Shown one piece after another: positions 1 to 13,195 of a stretch of DNA of 64,000 bases. The translations under genes were made by a program, and so were the position numbers. A model generated the notes under the pieces. The model was given only the letters and a program-made list of their open reading frames with translations. It had not been told where the DNA came from and did no database searches. This DNA comes from Syncephalastrum monosporum B8922 (taxonomy: Eukaryota; Mucoromycota; Mucoromycetes; Mucorales; Syncephalastraceae), in contig JNEN01001230.1 of the NCBI GenBank assembly GCA_000697355.1, positions 62,001 to 126,000 on the forward strand. Reading direction: 5' to 3'. The first letter of the stretch is position 1; every line of letters begins with the position of its first letter.

Positions 1-1871
1 ATGCCGCCGCTGCCATGGTCAACTTCTGCGAGGAAGCCGACAAGGCCACGCTTGAGCCTTACCTCGATTCTATCTTTGAGCGCCTGCTCGTCTTGCTGCG
101 CACCCCCAAGACCTACGTCCAGGAGCAAGCCATCACAACCATCGCCACCGTCGCTGACTGTGCCGAGAGCAAGTTTGTCAAGTACCACAACGTCATTGTT
201 CCCCTTCTGCTTGACATCCTCCGCCAGGCCACCGACAAGCAATACCGTTCGCTCCGCAGCCGCGCCATCGAGTGCGCGTCGCTGATCGCTCTTGCCATTG
301 GCAAGGAGGCCTTTGCGCCCTACACCGAGAACTTCATCCATATCCTTGCCGAGATTCAGCAGTCTGTCACCGAGGCTGATGACGTGCAGTCGACCTACCT
401 CCTTGCAGCTTGGGCTCGCGTCTGCAAGATGATGGGCCAGGACTTCTTGCCCTACCTGCCCAACATCATGCCTCCGCTCCTGCAGTCGGCCCGCATTACG
501 CCCGAGTTCATCTTTGTCGATCCCACCGAGGATGACGTTGAGGCCAAGTACCCCACCGATGATGGCTGGGAGTTCATTGGTCTGCAGGGCCAGCAGATTG
601 GCATCAAGACCTCGACGCTCGAGGAGAAGTGCACCGCTATCGAGATGTTGATCAGCTACGCTCGCGACTTGGGCGCCGGTTTCCTGCCCTACGTCGGCCA
701 AGTTCTCGAGATTGCCGTGCCTCTCTTGAAGTTCTACTTCCACGACGGTGTCCGCCATACCGCTGCTCAGCTGCTTCCTATCCTTCTTAAGGACGCCAAG
801 GACGCCAACGTTGCGCCCAACGAGTTGCTCAGCATCTGGCGCACCATCTACGACAAGGTGATGCCTCTTCTCAACAATGAGGACGAGATCCCCTTCGTGG
901 CCGAGCTCTTCTCGACTTTCAGTGACTGCGTTGAGGTCCTCGGCGAGAACTGCCTTCAGGCCGCCGAGCAGGAGGCTTTCGTTGGCGCCATGGAGGAACA
1001 GCTGAAGCGCATCTACGAAAACCTGGGTGCGCTCGAGACCCGCAAGCAGAGCGGCGAGTACGATGCTGAGGACGACATTGAGGATGTTGAGGAGCTGACG
1101 GATGAAGACGCTCTCAGCGAGATCGCTCGTGCGAACCAGACCGTGATCAAGATGCACCGCGGTGCCTACCTTCCTTACTTTGAGAAGCTGATCCCGTACA
1201 CCCTCCAGTTCCTGAGCCATCCCAGCATGGCTGCCCGCCAATGGGCCATCTGCGTCTATGACGATCTTGTCGAGTTCATGGGTCCCGCGTCGTTCAACTA
1301 CTCCAACTACTTTTTGCAGCCCATGGGCTCTGCCCTTCAGGATCCCGCCCCCGAAGTGCGCCAAGCTGCTGCATACGGCTGGGGTGTCATCGGCCAGATG
1401 GGCGGTGAGCAGTATGCGGACGCATGCGTCGCTGCTCTTGAGCCCCTCTTTGCCATTATTAACGCCCCCAACGCGCGCGACGACGAGCTCATCTATGTTA
1501 CTGAAAACGCCGTTTCGGCCGTGGCCAAGATTTGCAAGTACAACAGCAGCAAGGTCCCGGTAGATAACGTGATCCCCATGTGGTTCAACGCGCTCCCCAT
1601 CACTCACGACGAGCAAGAAGCTGCGCCTGTCTACGCTTACCTCTTGGAGCTGCTCGAGGCCAACCACCCTGCCGTTCTGAACATGCCCAGTCTTGTCAAG
1701 ATCTTCACCACCGTCCTCGCTGCGGATATCCTTCAGGAGGAGTTGACCATGCGCGTGGTCAACAGCCTCAAGGTGGTCCTCGGTGGTGTCGATGAGGCTA
1801 CCCGGACCCAGCTGTGGAACTCGATCACGCCAGATGCCCGTTCCAAGTTGCAAGCCAAGGGCTACGTTTAA
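1..1871 (+). CDS. PSE1: Importin beta-family karyopherin, Kap121/Pse1 (importin-5) type, 3' part
   Basis: The reading frame is already open at base 3 (Ala-rich helix just before MVNFCEEADK), so the gene starts left of the window. About 622 C-terminal residues remain of a family that is usually near 1,090. Helical HEAT-like repeats run throughout, for example the stretches around LLVLLRTPKTYVQEQAI and LPYLPNIMPPLLQSARITP. An acidic loop (GEYDAEDDIEDVEELTDED, encoded near 1055-1115) sits between repeats, as in Kap121. Family knowledge: it carries ribosomal proteins, histones and other cargo through nuclear pores under Ran-GTP control. No intron is seen in this part. The stop TAA is at 1869-1871. 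Identity as importin-5 type rather than Kap123 rests on remembered family similarity. Confidence 0.9.
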   Translation, partial: AAAAMVNFCEEADKATLEPYLDSIFERLLVLLRTPKTYVQEQAITTIATVADCAESKFVKYHNVIVPLLLDILRQATDKQYRSLRSRAIECASLIALAIGKEAFAPYTENFIHILAEIQQSVTEADDVQSTYLLAAWARVCKMMGQDFLPYLPNIMPPLLQSARITPEFIFVDPTEDDVEAKYPTDDGWEFIGLQGQQIGIKTSTLEEKCTAIEMLISYARDLGAGFLPYVGQVLEIAVPLLKFYFHDGVRHTAAQLLPILLKDAKDANVAPNELLSIWRTIYDKVMPLLNNEDEIPFVAELFSTFSDCVEVLGENCLQAAEQEAFVGAMEEQLKRIYENLGALETRKQSGEYDAEDDIEDVEELTDEDALSEIARANQTVIKMHRGAYLPYFEKLIPYTLQFLSHPSMAARQWAICVYDDLVEFMGPASFNYSNYFLQPMGSALQDPAPEVRQAAAYGWGVIGQMGGEQYADACVAALEPLFAIINAPNARDDELIYVTENAVSAVAKICKYNSSKVPVDNVIPMWFNALPITHDEQEAAPVYAYLLELLEANHPAVLNMPSLVKIFTTVLAADILQEELTMRVVNSLKVVLGGVDEATRTQLWNSITPDARSKLQAKGYV

Positions 1872-2279
1872 TCTACACTGCATACTTTAGTTACTTACTG
1901 ATTCCCTCCCTTCCCCACCCCTTTAAACCCCATCCCGCGTACACGCCTTTCTGTACATCCACACAGACTCACACAAACACATTCAGAAACACACAGATTT
2001 TTTTCTATAAGTCTTCCCATATCTAGGAAGAAAGACCATTTGCCGCATAAAGTAGTTATCTCTTTCGCTTAATCCCTAAATCCGATTCCTTTCAATCATT
2101 GGTACACTAACCCCTCCCTTTTGTTCGCTCTCGGTCATGCACATATAAAGATATTCAGCACAGAAACTTGAAGGTGTTTATAATTAATTAAGTACAAAAG
2201 TAAGGAGAATAGGGAATACGGGGGATGTAAAACACGAAAGGAAGAAGAAAGAAAAATGCCAAAAAAGAATTAAGTAAGA
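1872..2279. other. Intergenic between two converging genes
   Basis: AT-rich 3' flanks of the karyopherin (+) and the Zn2Cys6 factor (-). It holds T-rich tracts and one copy of a 15-base word (2015-2029) that recurs exactly at 5827-5841. No coding signal is seen. Confidence 0.6.
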
Positions 2280-4950
2280 TTAGATGCCGTTCTGCGGAGG
2301 TGGACTTGTAAAGTAAGCGGTGCTGTCATTTGACGCAGTAGTAGGAAAGGTATTCATGCTCAAGTTGTTGAGATGATGCGACAGCGGAGATGGGAAGGAA
2401 GACGAGGTGTGAGACCACATGGATGAGCAGGTCGAATCGATGCTGTTGGTACGCATGGGCGGTTGCGGTCGCGCGCCACATGCCGATCGCACCTCCTGCT
2501 CCATGACGTTGACAAGACTCTTGGCCATCTCAAAGTCGTAGAGATAAGTGACAGATGCCTTTGAGATATCAACTGAGAGCTGCAGACAGCGTCGGGCAAA
2601 GTCCTGGCAGTATTCGTCGTTGTAATTGAGTAGCTTGACGTAGACAATGTTGGCGAACAAAAAGCCGAGGAGATGGACGTTGCATTCGTCACTTTGACGC
2701 GCCATATACTGGAGGGTCTGCGTGATGCTGTATGCGGCGTCCACACTCACGTAGAGGCATTGTATTGAGAAAGGGGTGGTGGGAAGGTGGTCAGACGGAA
2801 GGAAGGCCTGGTAGAGCAGGATCTTATTGATGTTATAGTACAGATGAACGTTGAGCACACAAAAGCGGGCAAACGCGGGAAGATCCACTTGGTATTGCTG
2901 GCTGCTGTCGTGGCGATGGTGGTGAGGATGGCTTGAGTCGGTGGATGGGGATGAGCCCGAAGAGCATGGGGAACTGCTATCGGCGCTGTTGAGCGCTGCG
3001 AGGTCGACATCGCGCCACTCGGCGGGTAAGCTGTTGTAAAAAGCCTGGAGACGTTCCTGCATCACCATCAGATCAAACGGCAGGTCCGGATCGGGTTTGC
3101 CCGAGTGCCGCTGGGCCATGACGAGACGCGACATGACATCGTGGCGCAAGATCTGAAGCCGGATCAAGTAGTACCAAGTGCTCCAAACGTAGTAGTCAAC
3201 GAGGGCTTGTGGAGGCTCGCCCTCTGTATCGTCTTCCATCATCTCGGGCTTGGGACCTGGTTCAGGCAAGTCGCAGCGTGGATAAAACTGGCTCGATTCC
3301 ACCGAGGTAGTCGAGCTGCCCTGGAGAACGCGGTACCATGTATTGAAATAGTATAGGCACCAGACCAGAATAGCTTCCCGCTCTGTCAGCTGCCGCCCGC
3401 TGTCGTAGAGGCCGAGTTCATGGGCCATGTTGTATGCGATCCATTCATAAATGTAGATTACGCCCGCGTAGCCATTCTGATGGTTGCAATACGATAACAG
3501 AAAGGCAGCTTGGCAATTGTCCATGGATGGCTCATCGAAGCACTCGGAGAGGAGCTCGCGTGCCTTGAGACTGTAAGCCATTGACAGAGCCTTGCCCATG
3601 TTATATCGCGGAGTTTCATGGGAGGGGCGATGACTCCAGACATGCAATTGAAAAGCGTTGCGGGCAGCCATGGCACAGAGAGCGTAAATGAGGACTTTGG
3701 AAGGGCGGTCCGCCTCGTTGGGGCTGTTGTAGCGGGCCAAGAATTCGGTGGTATCGACGACGGGCAAGCGGATGGCTGAGCAGCAAGGCGAGCGGCAGTA
3801 TAAGTTGACGAGATTGTCGGTGAGCTCGTCCGATATGTCGATGGGGTAACCTTGAGGCAGCGCATGGGTCGGGTGCGACCAGGAGTTCCAGATTGCAAAC
3901 GAAAAGCCCGAAGAAGTATGGATGGAGCTTGCGTCGTCCAATTCAACCGCCTGTGCAATGCGTTGTCTTTCATCATTCATGGACGGTGACCGACTCGCGG
4001 TTTCCTCGTCGTCGTCTTCGGGCGGAGCGGGTCCAATGTGCATCGACTTTTTGAACTGATCCACAAGCCTAGAAAAGTCGTTATAAGAGTTGACATTGCT
4101 CTCGACAGACAGGCCACGGGTAGTGGACGTGATCTTCCAAGCTGCGGGTTGAAGGGGCTTGATCTTGAGCGAGTTGTTAGCACGCTGTCCAAAGTCGCGA
4201 GTCTTTTGGGCAAAGTCTTTTGCCATGCGGTCGATGGACTCTTGCCACTGGTCCATGACTTTGTTCATCGTGGTCAGGACTTGAGACACGTGATTCGCCT
4301 TCGGTTCTGTCTTTTGGTACACACATTCAAAGTCGTTGCCCTCGCAACGGCTGCAGCGGGGTAAGGTCAGGTCGCACTGCTGGAGATCTTTGAAGCATTT
4401 GGAGCATGGATAGACGGAAAAATTGCTAGTAGATGCCATGGGTTGCTCTTGCTGATGCTCGCTCGTCGTGGACTCGGATGCGACTGAGATGGACGAGCGC
4501 GTATCCGACGTCTCGGATATCGACGGAGGTGTTCCTACTTCTGACATTGGGGTGGATGGCCCTTTGTTCGCAAGCCTCTGCAATGAGATGGCCCGGAATT
4601 CTTTGGGCATGCCCTCGGGTGATTTCAGACGATCGCCGAACTTGCGGATACGGTCGCCCAACGTTTCGGTCGCCTTCTGGAGCTTCTTTAGGGTGGGTGC
4701 TGCTTCAGGGTAGGTGCAAGTAATTCCGCGTCGTTTGCATCGTGAGCACGCTGGTTTCTGTCTGTCGCAGGCATGTCTATGTTAACAACAAACAACGGGG
4801 TGCATAGGTGAGAATGAGGCAAGTTTGCACCTAGTGTTTCGATAGTTGCCTGAAACCTCTGCAGCGGAAGCATGCAGCGCCCAGATTCAGCTGTTTGGCT
4901 TTGTCGTCTGCTTGCCGGGATTCGTCCAAGGGAGTGTCAGCATCAGCCAT
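2280..4950 (-). CDS. Transcription factor with two Zn2Cys6 clusters and a fungal_trans-like domain
   Basis: Two exons, 4950-4850 and 4776-2280, give 865 residues. The 73-nt intron starts GC rather than GT (CAG|GCAACT ... CATAG). Splicing it joins CFRCRGF to RHACDRQKPACSRC and completes a canonical cluster, C-x2-C-x6-C-x6-C-x2-C-x6-C, at residues 27-54. A second complete cluster with the same spacing lies at residues 158-185 (CSKCFKDLQQC, then CSRCEGNDFEC). The rest resembles the regulatory domain of fungal Zn cluster proteins: aromatic helices such as AILVWCLYYFNTWYRVLQG, and Ser/His-rich low-complexity stretches. Such proteins bind CGG-type DNA half-sites as nuclear activators or repressors; target genes are unknown. 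The start at 4950 is the first ATG in frame with the first cluster. Taking only the 3' exon would lose the first cluster. Confidence 0.85.
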
Positions 4951-7140
4951 AAGCACAATGCACAGGTCAAACGTCGGATGGCTGTAATGAAAAGACTTGG
5001 TTGTTGTCCGTCGTCAACCTCACTATAGACTATATGAGAATAATGGGAGGGCTGTGTTGTGGCAAACAAGCAATAGTACGGTACAACAACAAAAACAAGG
5101 GCAAGGGGGAAAAGGGTAGAGAAAGACAGAAAAAAGGTGGGGTGGAAACGTTTTGCAGAACAGAACGAAATAAAAAGAGAGAATCCTCTTTTGCCACTCT
5201 GAGCAACGCTGTGCGCACACCCACCTGCGCACACACGCACACACACACACATTCCCTGAGCCGCTTTCTCGCCATTCAATTTTTTGGTGCGGCGACATGG
5301 TGTGACACGAGCGACGGTTAAAAGAAACACGTTTCTCACTTTCATCCCATCCGCGCCCTTTCATACTGTACCATCAGCATCATCGTCTATCATATTGACC
5401 TCTTGCTCCGCCGTCGCAGCTTCTGTCTTTTTACCTATCAGACGGGCTGATTTCGCTTTATAAAGAAGCAGCTGCACCTTTTTTTTTATTTTAAAAAGAA
5501 AAAAAGAATTAAACATAAAATAAATGCATGCCTGTCGGGCTCGTCTCTTACCATCTGTTGCCATCGCACCAAAACAAACACTGAGTTGCAATTTGTAGCC
5601 ACACCTCATCATGTGAGCCATCGTAAGCCTAGCTTTTATGCCTAACCAGAGAAAGTATAATGAGACTGACGCCGAACGATCTGTTTTCTCCAACTTCTGT
5701 GCGCACGCGTGTGTGCGCGGATTTACGTATCTGGGATATTTACTGTCTCCACCCGACCTTGCACCATGCTCACTCATAAATAAATCTGATATAACGCTAG
5801 ATGATATATCTTTTATATATAGATCCTCCCATATCTAGGAATTTGTTCCTATAGAATTATCTTCGTGACACAGTCCGCGTTCCAAAATGATGCCTCGGGC
5901 GCCGTTCTCAGGCGAAAGTGAATGAGATGCCTAGAAACTACACTTCAACTGTACCACCGGTTATTCTGTTCCTGTGTTTCACTTTTTTTTCTCTCCCCTT
6001 CAAAATGCTCGCTGTCTCATTGGTAGTGTTCTTGACGGACCGCAGAAAAAAATTCATCGCTGCACATCGATGTTCTTCTCTATTTCTACTCACTAAACTC
6101 TCTTTTATGAGCTTAGGTCAAGTCTGAAGGTCAAAAATCGGCCTGAAAAGCGTCTATTTGTTGTCTTGCTCTTTTCTGCTACATGCACTGGTTTCGCAAC
6201 TGTGTATATCTGGAATACATTCCTCGCGTGGAGGCGTGAATGTGGAACTGGGGAAAGGGACAAGAAAGATATGTAGAAAGATCAAGAGAGAATAAGAGAA
6301 AGAATCCTTTTCGCGAGTGCTTATATCTATCACACCTTTATACATCTAGTTAGCTGATTGGACTCGTGTCTTTATACAGCAGGCTTATCATTATTATAGG
6401 GGATTATACTGTTGCGTCTTTCAATCCAGTAACTCAAACAGCTTCTAGCTCTTGTGCATTTTGCAACCGCATACGCGGTCTTACGACGGTTTGCAGTGCG
6501 TCTAATATATCTGACACCGGCATATCAGCCGCCAAATACTATACCTCCATCTATCTTTTGCCACACATTTACAGTTTAATATAAGAGTGCCCTTCTTATA
6601 CATAGAATAAAGCGAACACATTATTATGGCACTTTGTGCTACCTCCCTTCTACAAGCATTCGGATCATCAGAAAGACAAGCAAGTATCACACGGTTCCAT
6701 TGATGGCTATGTCGCTATGTTTCACATACATGGAAATTGGGTAGCGCGCAGGCACACATATGTATATAGCCCATTTACAGATCTCGATGGTCAAGATTTG
6801 CTGATCCATGGTGAAATACCGGCCTGCAATATATTCACGTGCGCAGGTGCACTAGCAAAACATCAAACACGTGCTGGCGTCTGAAGCTTTTATTCACGAA
6901 ACAAACTCCCTCATAAAATGGTGAATATTCGAATCGCGTCGAACAGGTCTCTAATGAAATACATGTGTCTATATTCTTTAAATATCAGACTGGTATGGAT
7001 ATGTTAGAGTAGAGAATCCTCGAAATTATCAAATCTAATTGGCCTTCTTTCTATAAAGCAGCCTGCGAGAGTGTAACCTTGTATGCATGAAAGCTCCTGA
7101 TGATCGAAAAATTATGTATATGAGTAACATGGTATACGTG
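4951..7140. other. Long AT-rich intergenic region
   Basis: About 2.2 kb with no convincing gene. It contains CA-rich (near 5216-5252) and A/T-homopolymer stretches and the second copy of the 15-base word at 5827-5841. Open frames here are short and interrupted by A/T runs. It includes the promoter of the Zn2Cys6 factor on its left edge. Confidence 0.5.
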
Positions 7141-8047
7141 TCATTTGGAGGGCGGAGCGACAGAATTACCTGCTTCATAAATAAACCAGCAAAGGGTGCC
7201 TGCTGAAATGTATATCAAAAGTCGCACGATAGTTGTTACTTGATCAAGGAAAGGGTAGGGCCAGTAGCCATTTTGAATTTGGCACATCCACGACCACGCC
7301 AGGTAGAAGAGAGCAAAGCCGTAGATGGCTGTAACGTGCTGATAGGAACGTTTGAACTCCAAGTTGAAGATCAGAAAGTCAGACCATAGGAAAACAGCAG
7401 GGTACAGATGGAGCGCGCAGTCAAGGATCATGGGAATCGGCGGGACGTCTTTGGGTATCAGGAGTTCAGGGTCAACAAACACCATCGCCCAGTACAGTAA
7501 ACTGATGCTGCCCTCTACCTGCAACGTGATATCAGTACGATATGCTCTTACCAAACGACATTTTACATACAGGAATAGCCAAGTAGACCATGGCTTCATG
7601 CAGACCTATTGTAAAACATGTCATCATTTAGATACCGGCTTCTTCACAGTCAAAGTTTGTAATCCATAGAATGACGATTGCGCTTGCACATGAGGACTGT
7701 CAACCGTCCACCATTCGCCGTCCATTCCTTCGTTGACTTACTTGGTAGTGCGCCGGGCGCGACAAATCGATACAGCTTGAGACCAAAAGCAATTGTTGCT
7801 GTGGTCAGACCAAGGATAGTGAGGTACTGTTGCCATATCGACCAGTCAGCAAACAGCCGTTGTGAGGAGTGGTCATGGGTTGGGCAGGGGGGTCGTAACT
7901 CACCTGAAAATGGCCGCCAAACCCAACTGCGTAGGGGTTTTCATACACAAAATTGGCGGCATAAAGGGCAATGCTATTGGAAACGAAGCCGAGTAGGTTC
8001 AATAGCAAACTGCCCCACTGAGTTTCTGGTAGTTGCTGTGTTCTCAT
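7141..8047 (-). CDS. AIG1/ADTRP-family multi-pass membrane protein (FAHFA hydrolase-like)
   Basis: Four exons: 8047-7904, 7826-7742, 7605-7571 (only 35 nt) and 7518-7141, with clean GT-AG borders. They give 213 residues, typical for the family. The order matches AIG1 proteins: an N-terminal hydrophobic helix, then GGHFQYLTILGL carrying the conserved Thr (T51), then LHEAMVYLAIPVEGSISLLYW, then CALHLYPAVFLWSDF carrying the conserved His (H125), then two or three further membrane helices. Thr and His are the catalytic pair reported for human AIG1 and ADTRP, which hydrolyse fatty-acid esters of hydroxy fatty acids. The fungal substrate is unknown. The start is the first ATG (8047); upstream in-frame sequence has no other ATG. 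Confidence 0.82.
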
Positions 8048-9022
8048 CGATCGCACGATATGCAAGAAATAATGAAGAAGGGGTCAGAGAGCCAGAAGTC
8101 CGCAAGATTACAGAAGAAAGACGAGAGAACTGCCTAGAAACAATTACGTCAACCAGCTGTCCTTACAGCACAAAAAAAGAAATTAAAAAGGAACCTCTTG
8201 TACTTCAAATAGAGGGCTGACCGAAAAAAGAAAGAAAGAGAGACTGGCAAAGTAAAATAAAATGAAATAAGATAAAAAGAGCACCGGTATCAGGATGCAC
8301 AAGGGGCTCTTAAAAGACTCTATCATGCATGGTCTGCTGCGTTCATCCCTCCATGTGTCGTCTGAGTAAATGTGATATAGGATAAATGATCTGAAGTCCG
8401 CTTTACGCCATCCGCCCTTACTTTGAAGACGTGCACCTTGAACAGGGACACAGGGACAAGACGAAGAAGAACGAGAAATAGAAGACAGATCTCATGTCTG
8501 GATTCGCCTGGACTAGAACGGGGTTACATGCAGGGATTCAGGGCGAAGAGACCAATATCGAAGGTGGCAAAACATTTTAGCGTTTATACGTCCGTGTGTA
8601 AAATCGACCGACTATGTGATGGAACTACAGATTAGGGCTTCCAATAGTGCGCAGTACGCTATTAGAAAGCACGAAATCAACTCGACAGCTGCATTCAAAA
8701 AGGTTTCTGCAGCATCATAATGCCTGACACGATAGCCGATAAAGGACAGTGAATTACTGTCGTTAAATATATCTGAATGTCGTCGCCAATTTGTTCCATG
8801 GACACGAACCCAAGAGATCGATATACAATTTGCATATAGTACTACTTTCGGCTCTGCAGATCTTCCAGTTTGGGTGGAAGATGCACCAAAGAAGGGTGAA
8901 AAAGGCGATGTGGCACTCTGGCACTCTTTCTTGTGTCTGTCCAACCTGGACCGAGCGAGTGACTGGGGGAGGAGAATGGCCGTAAATATCTTTCTTTTTT
9001 CCTTTTTCCTACCGTTTACACT
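8048..9022. other. Intergenic between divergent genes
   Basis: A/G-rich and AT-rich sequence between the start of the AIG1-like gene (-) and the possible small ORF at 9023 (+). A T-rich tract lies just before 9023. No further coding signal is seen. Confidence 0.5.
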
Positions 9023-9196
9023 ATGGCATTGCCTAATCTCTGGAAGATCTATGCCTCATTCCGAACTCCTGAGGAGGAACGGCAATTCTCCCGATCGGCA
9101 TTCTTCAAGTTTAGTGGCTATATTCTATCTTGTATTGCCATGACCGTCCTGGCGTCTCGCTATACTACTGGGAAACCCAAGCTGGTGGCTTTATGA
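9023..9196 (+). CDS. Possible small single-pass membrane protein, 57 aa
   Basis: An unbroken ATG-to-TGA frame of 57 residues begins MALPNLWKIYASFRTPEEER. A helix-length hydrophobic stretch (FSGYILSCIAMTVLASRY, residues about 31-48) and a short basic tail (TTGKPKL) follow. The composition looks like real protein: a charged amphipathic start, a membrane segment, then a basic end. This resembles small mitochondrial inner- or outer-membrane subunits in general layout, but I do not recognise a family. A pyrimidine-rich leader (about 8990-9020) precedes the ATG. It is below the length cut-offs of most gene callers. It could be a chance frame; codon choice and composition favour a real gene. Confidence 0.45.
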   Translation: MALPNLWKIYASFRTPEEERQFSRSAFFKFSGYILSCIAMTVLASRYTTGKPKLVAL

Positions 9197-10143
9197 TACA
9201 CAAACACAGCACACACGAACCTCACTAGCGCAGGAACAAGACCGGCAGTATAAATCACGTAACCCTGCTGTTGCACCGCCACAGCAACCCCCCGTCTTGG
9301 CTCAGCTTGCACTGCGGCGTATTGTACAGCCTTAAAGAAAGCTTGTGCGCATTCGTTAGAGCGCGGTAATAAAAGGAAAATCGGATTCTCCGTATCTGGA
9401 CAGGTGGCATATATAAAGTAAGGCGGCGGCATAGATCACCGTGTTGAAAAGGTGGGACGGTACTTGTGATTTTCCTACTATGTGGATCCCAATAGGACGC
9501 AAGCTTCCACATGAAGTAAGGCCGCTTGTTTCATTCATATGCTGCGTGTAACGAGCAGAACAAGATCTCACAGAAAAAGAAAAAGGAAGACAAGAAAAAA
9601 AGAGAAGATACTTTGTCGCATCCATGAGCCTCCACCATAGACAAGTATTGTAAATATATAATGTGTGCATATCTTCGATAGCAGCAATACATAATCCTAT
9701 TTTATTCTTTCACGTAATGCGGCACTTCGGGGTTTCGAAGGGCCGACCAGTTGCGTAAAGAAGTGCATATTATCTGTGCAAACGAGAACAATCTAATTTT
9801 AGGGCAACTGTACCTGACAAGTATCATTCCACAAATATCATTTGCCATCATCCACACGACCCGTCAGTGTGGAAAAAGTACTACCTCCATTATATTAAAC
9901 TGCGCCAGGAGGGGCTTAACGCGCGTCATTGACGACTTCGAATCACACAGATCGAAACGTTACTCCACCTTCGCGCGGACTTGTAAACAAGCTTTTGTCC
10001 GTGTAGCTATTTAATCCAACTCAATTCAGGCTTCCCGCCTTTGTTATAGATCCCCATCCCCTCCTTTTTTTTCTGCTTCCTTTTTCCCTTTTTCGCTTCT
10101 AACACTACTAGTTTCCATTCTGTCCCATCTTTCATCCTCCAGT
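9197..10143. other. Intergenic, promoter of ALDH gene at right edge
   Basis: No convincing gene. A CT-rich leader (about 10050-10140) directly precedes the aldehyde dehydrogenase ATG. Short frames exist on both strands but lack splice support or recognisable motifs. Confidence 0.5.
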
Positions 10144-12488
<2,345 letters not shown>

Positions 12489-13195
12489 GTCCATACATCT
12501 GCCCTATCTGGTATCTAACGTATTCCTTCATTTACACGTTCGAACGCGCCCGTTTCTGAAATAATCTCTCTGCTTCTTTCTCTTGATCCTCTTGTACTAT
12601 GCAATATGACTAAACACTTTTAATATAAAATTAATTTTTCCCTAATAGCCTACATATGTTTGTAATGCTTGCTCACTGTGTGCGCTCACCACACTTGCCA
12701 GCTATAACATCCTTACGTATTAGAATTCTCACAGAGACATATACTCTGATATGCACAGGACTCGAGTCTGATGTGAGAAGAACACAAAAAAAATCCGTGC
12801 GCACGACTCATATTATCACTCATCCTCAATAGCGGTATTTTTTTTTTTCGCAAGAGAAGTGACACAGCTCAATGAGTAAATGACAGAGACAGTGAAGAGG
12901 AAGGAATATAGGGAAAAATTGGGACGACAGCCCGTTTTGCCACAGGCGACATGTCGTTATCGGTAAATGGAAGACCCTCATTGGCCGAAAGGAGGACCAT
13001 GGAAGCATCCTTCAGGTGAGTATGTTCCTATCGGGGGTCAAGATCAGTGTTTTTCCAACGAAACTTCCATTAAAGCGCATATATATTGTCAAGGGCGTTC
13101 CTGCGTGGGGAAGGTTCGTTTTGTGTGCGTGCGCGGTACATGCATGTCGTTCTTTCTCTTTCACTTTTCCCGTCCTTTAAATATATCATTAGACA
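12489..13195. other. Intergenic and probable 5' leader of glyoxalase II
   Basis: 3' flank of the aldehyde dehydrogenase, then a T-rich run near 12839-12849. At 12951-13015 an ATG frame of 21 codons ends at a good GTGAGT donor, and an acceptor lies at 13192 just before the glyoxalase II ATG. This may be a spliced 5' leader with an upstream ORF. Confidence 0.4.

Noticed and set aside
5361..5777. Minus-strand frame of 138 codons
   Set aside because: It runs through homopolymeric A/T tracts coding Lys/Phe runs, has no family motif, and a possible splice inside it does not keep frame.
9160..9432. Minus-strand frame of 90 codons (MPPPYFIYATCPD...)
   Set aside because: No recognisable domain, no splice support, and it overlaps the 3' end of the better small ORF on the other strand.
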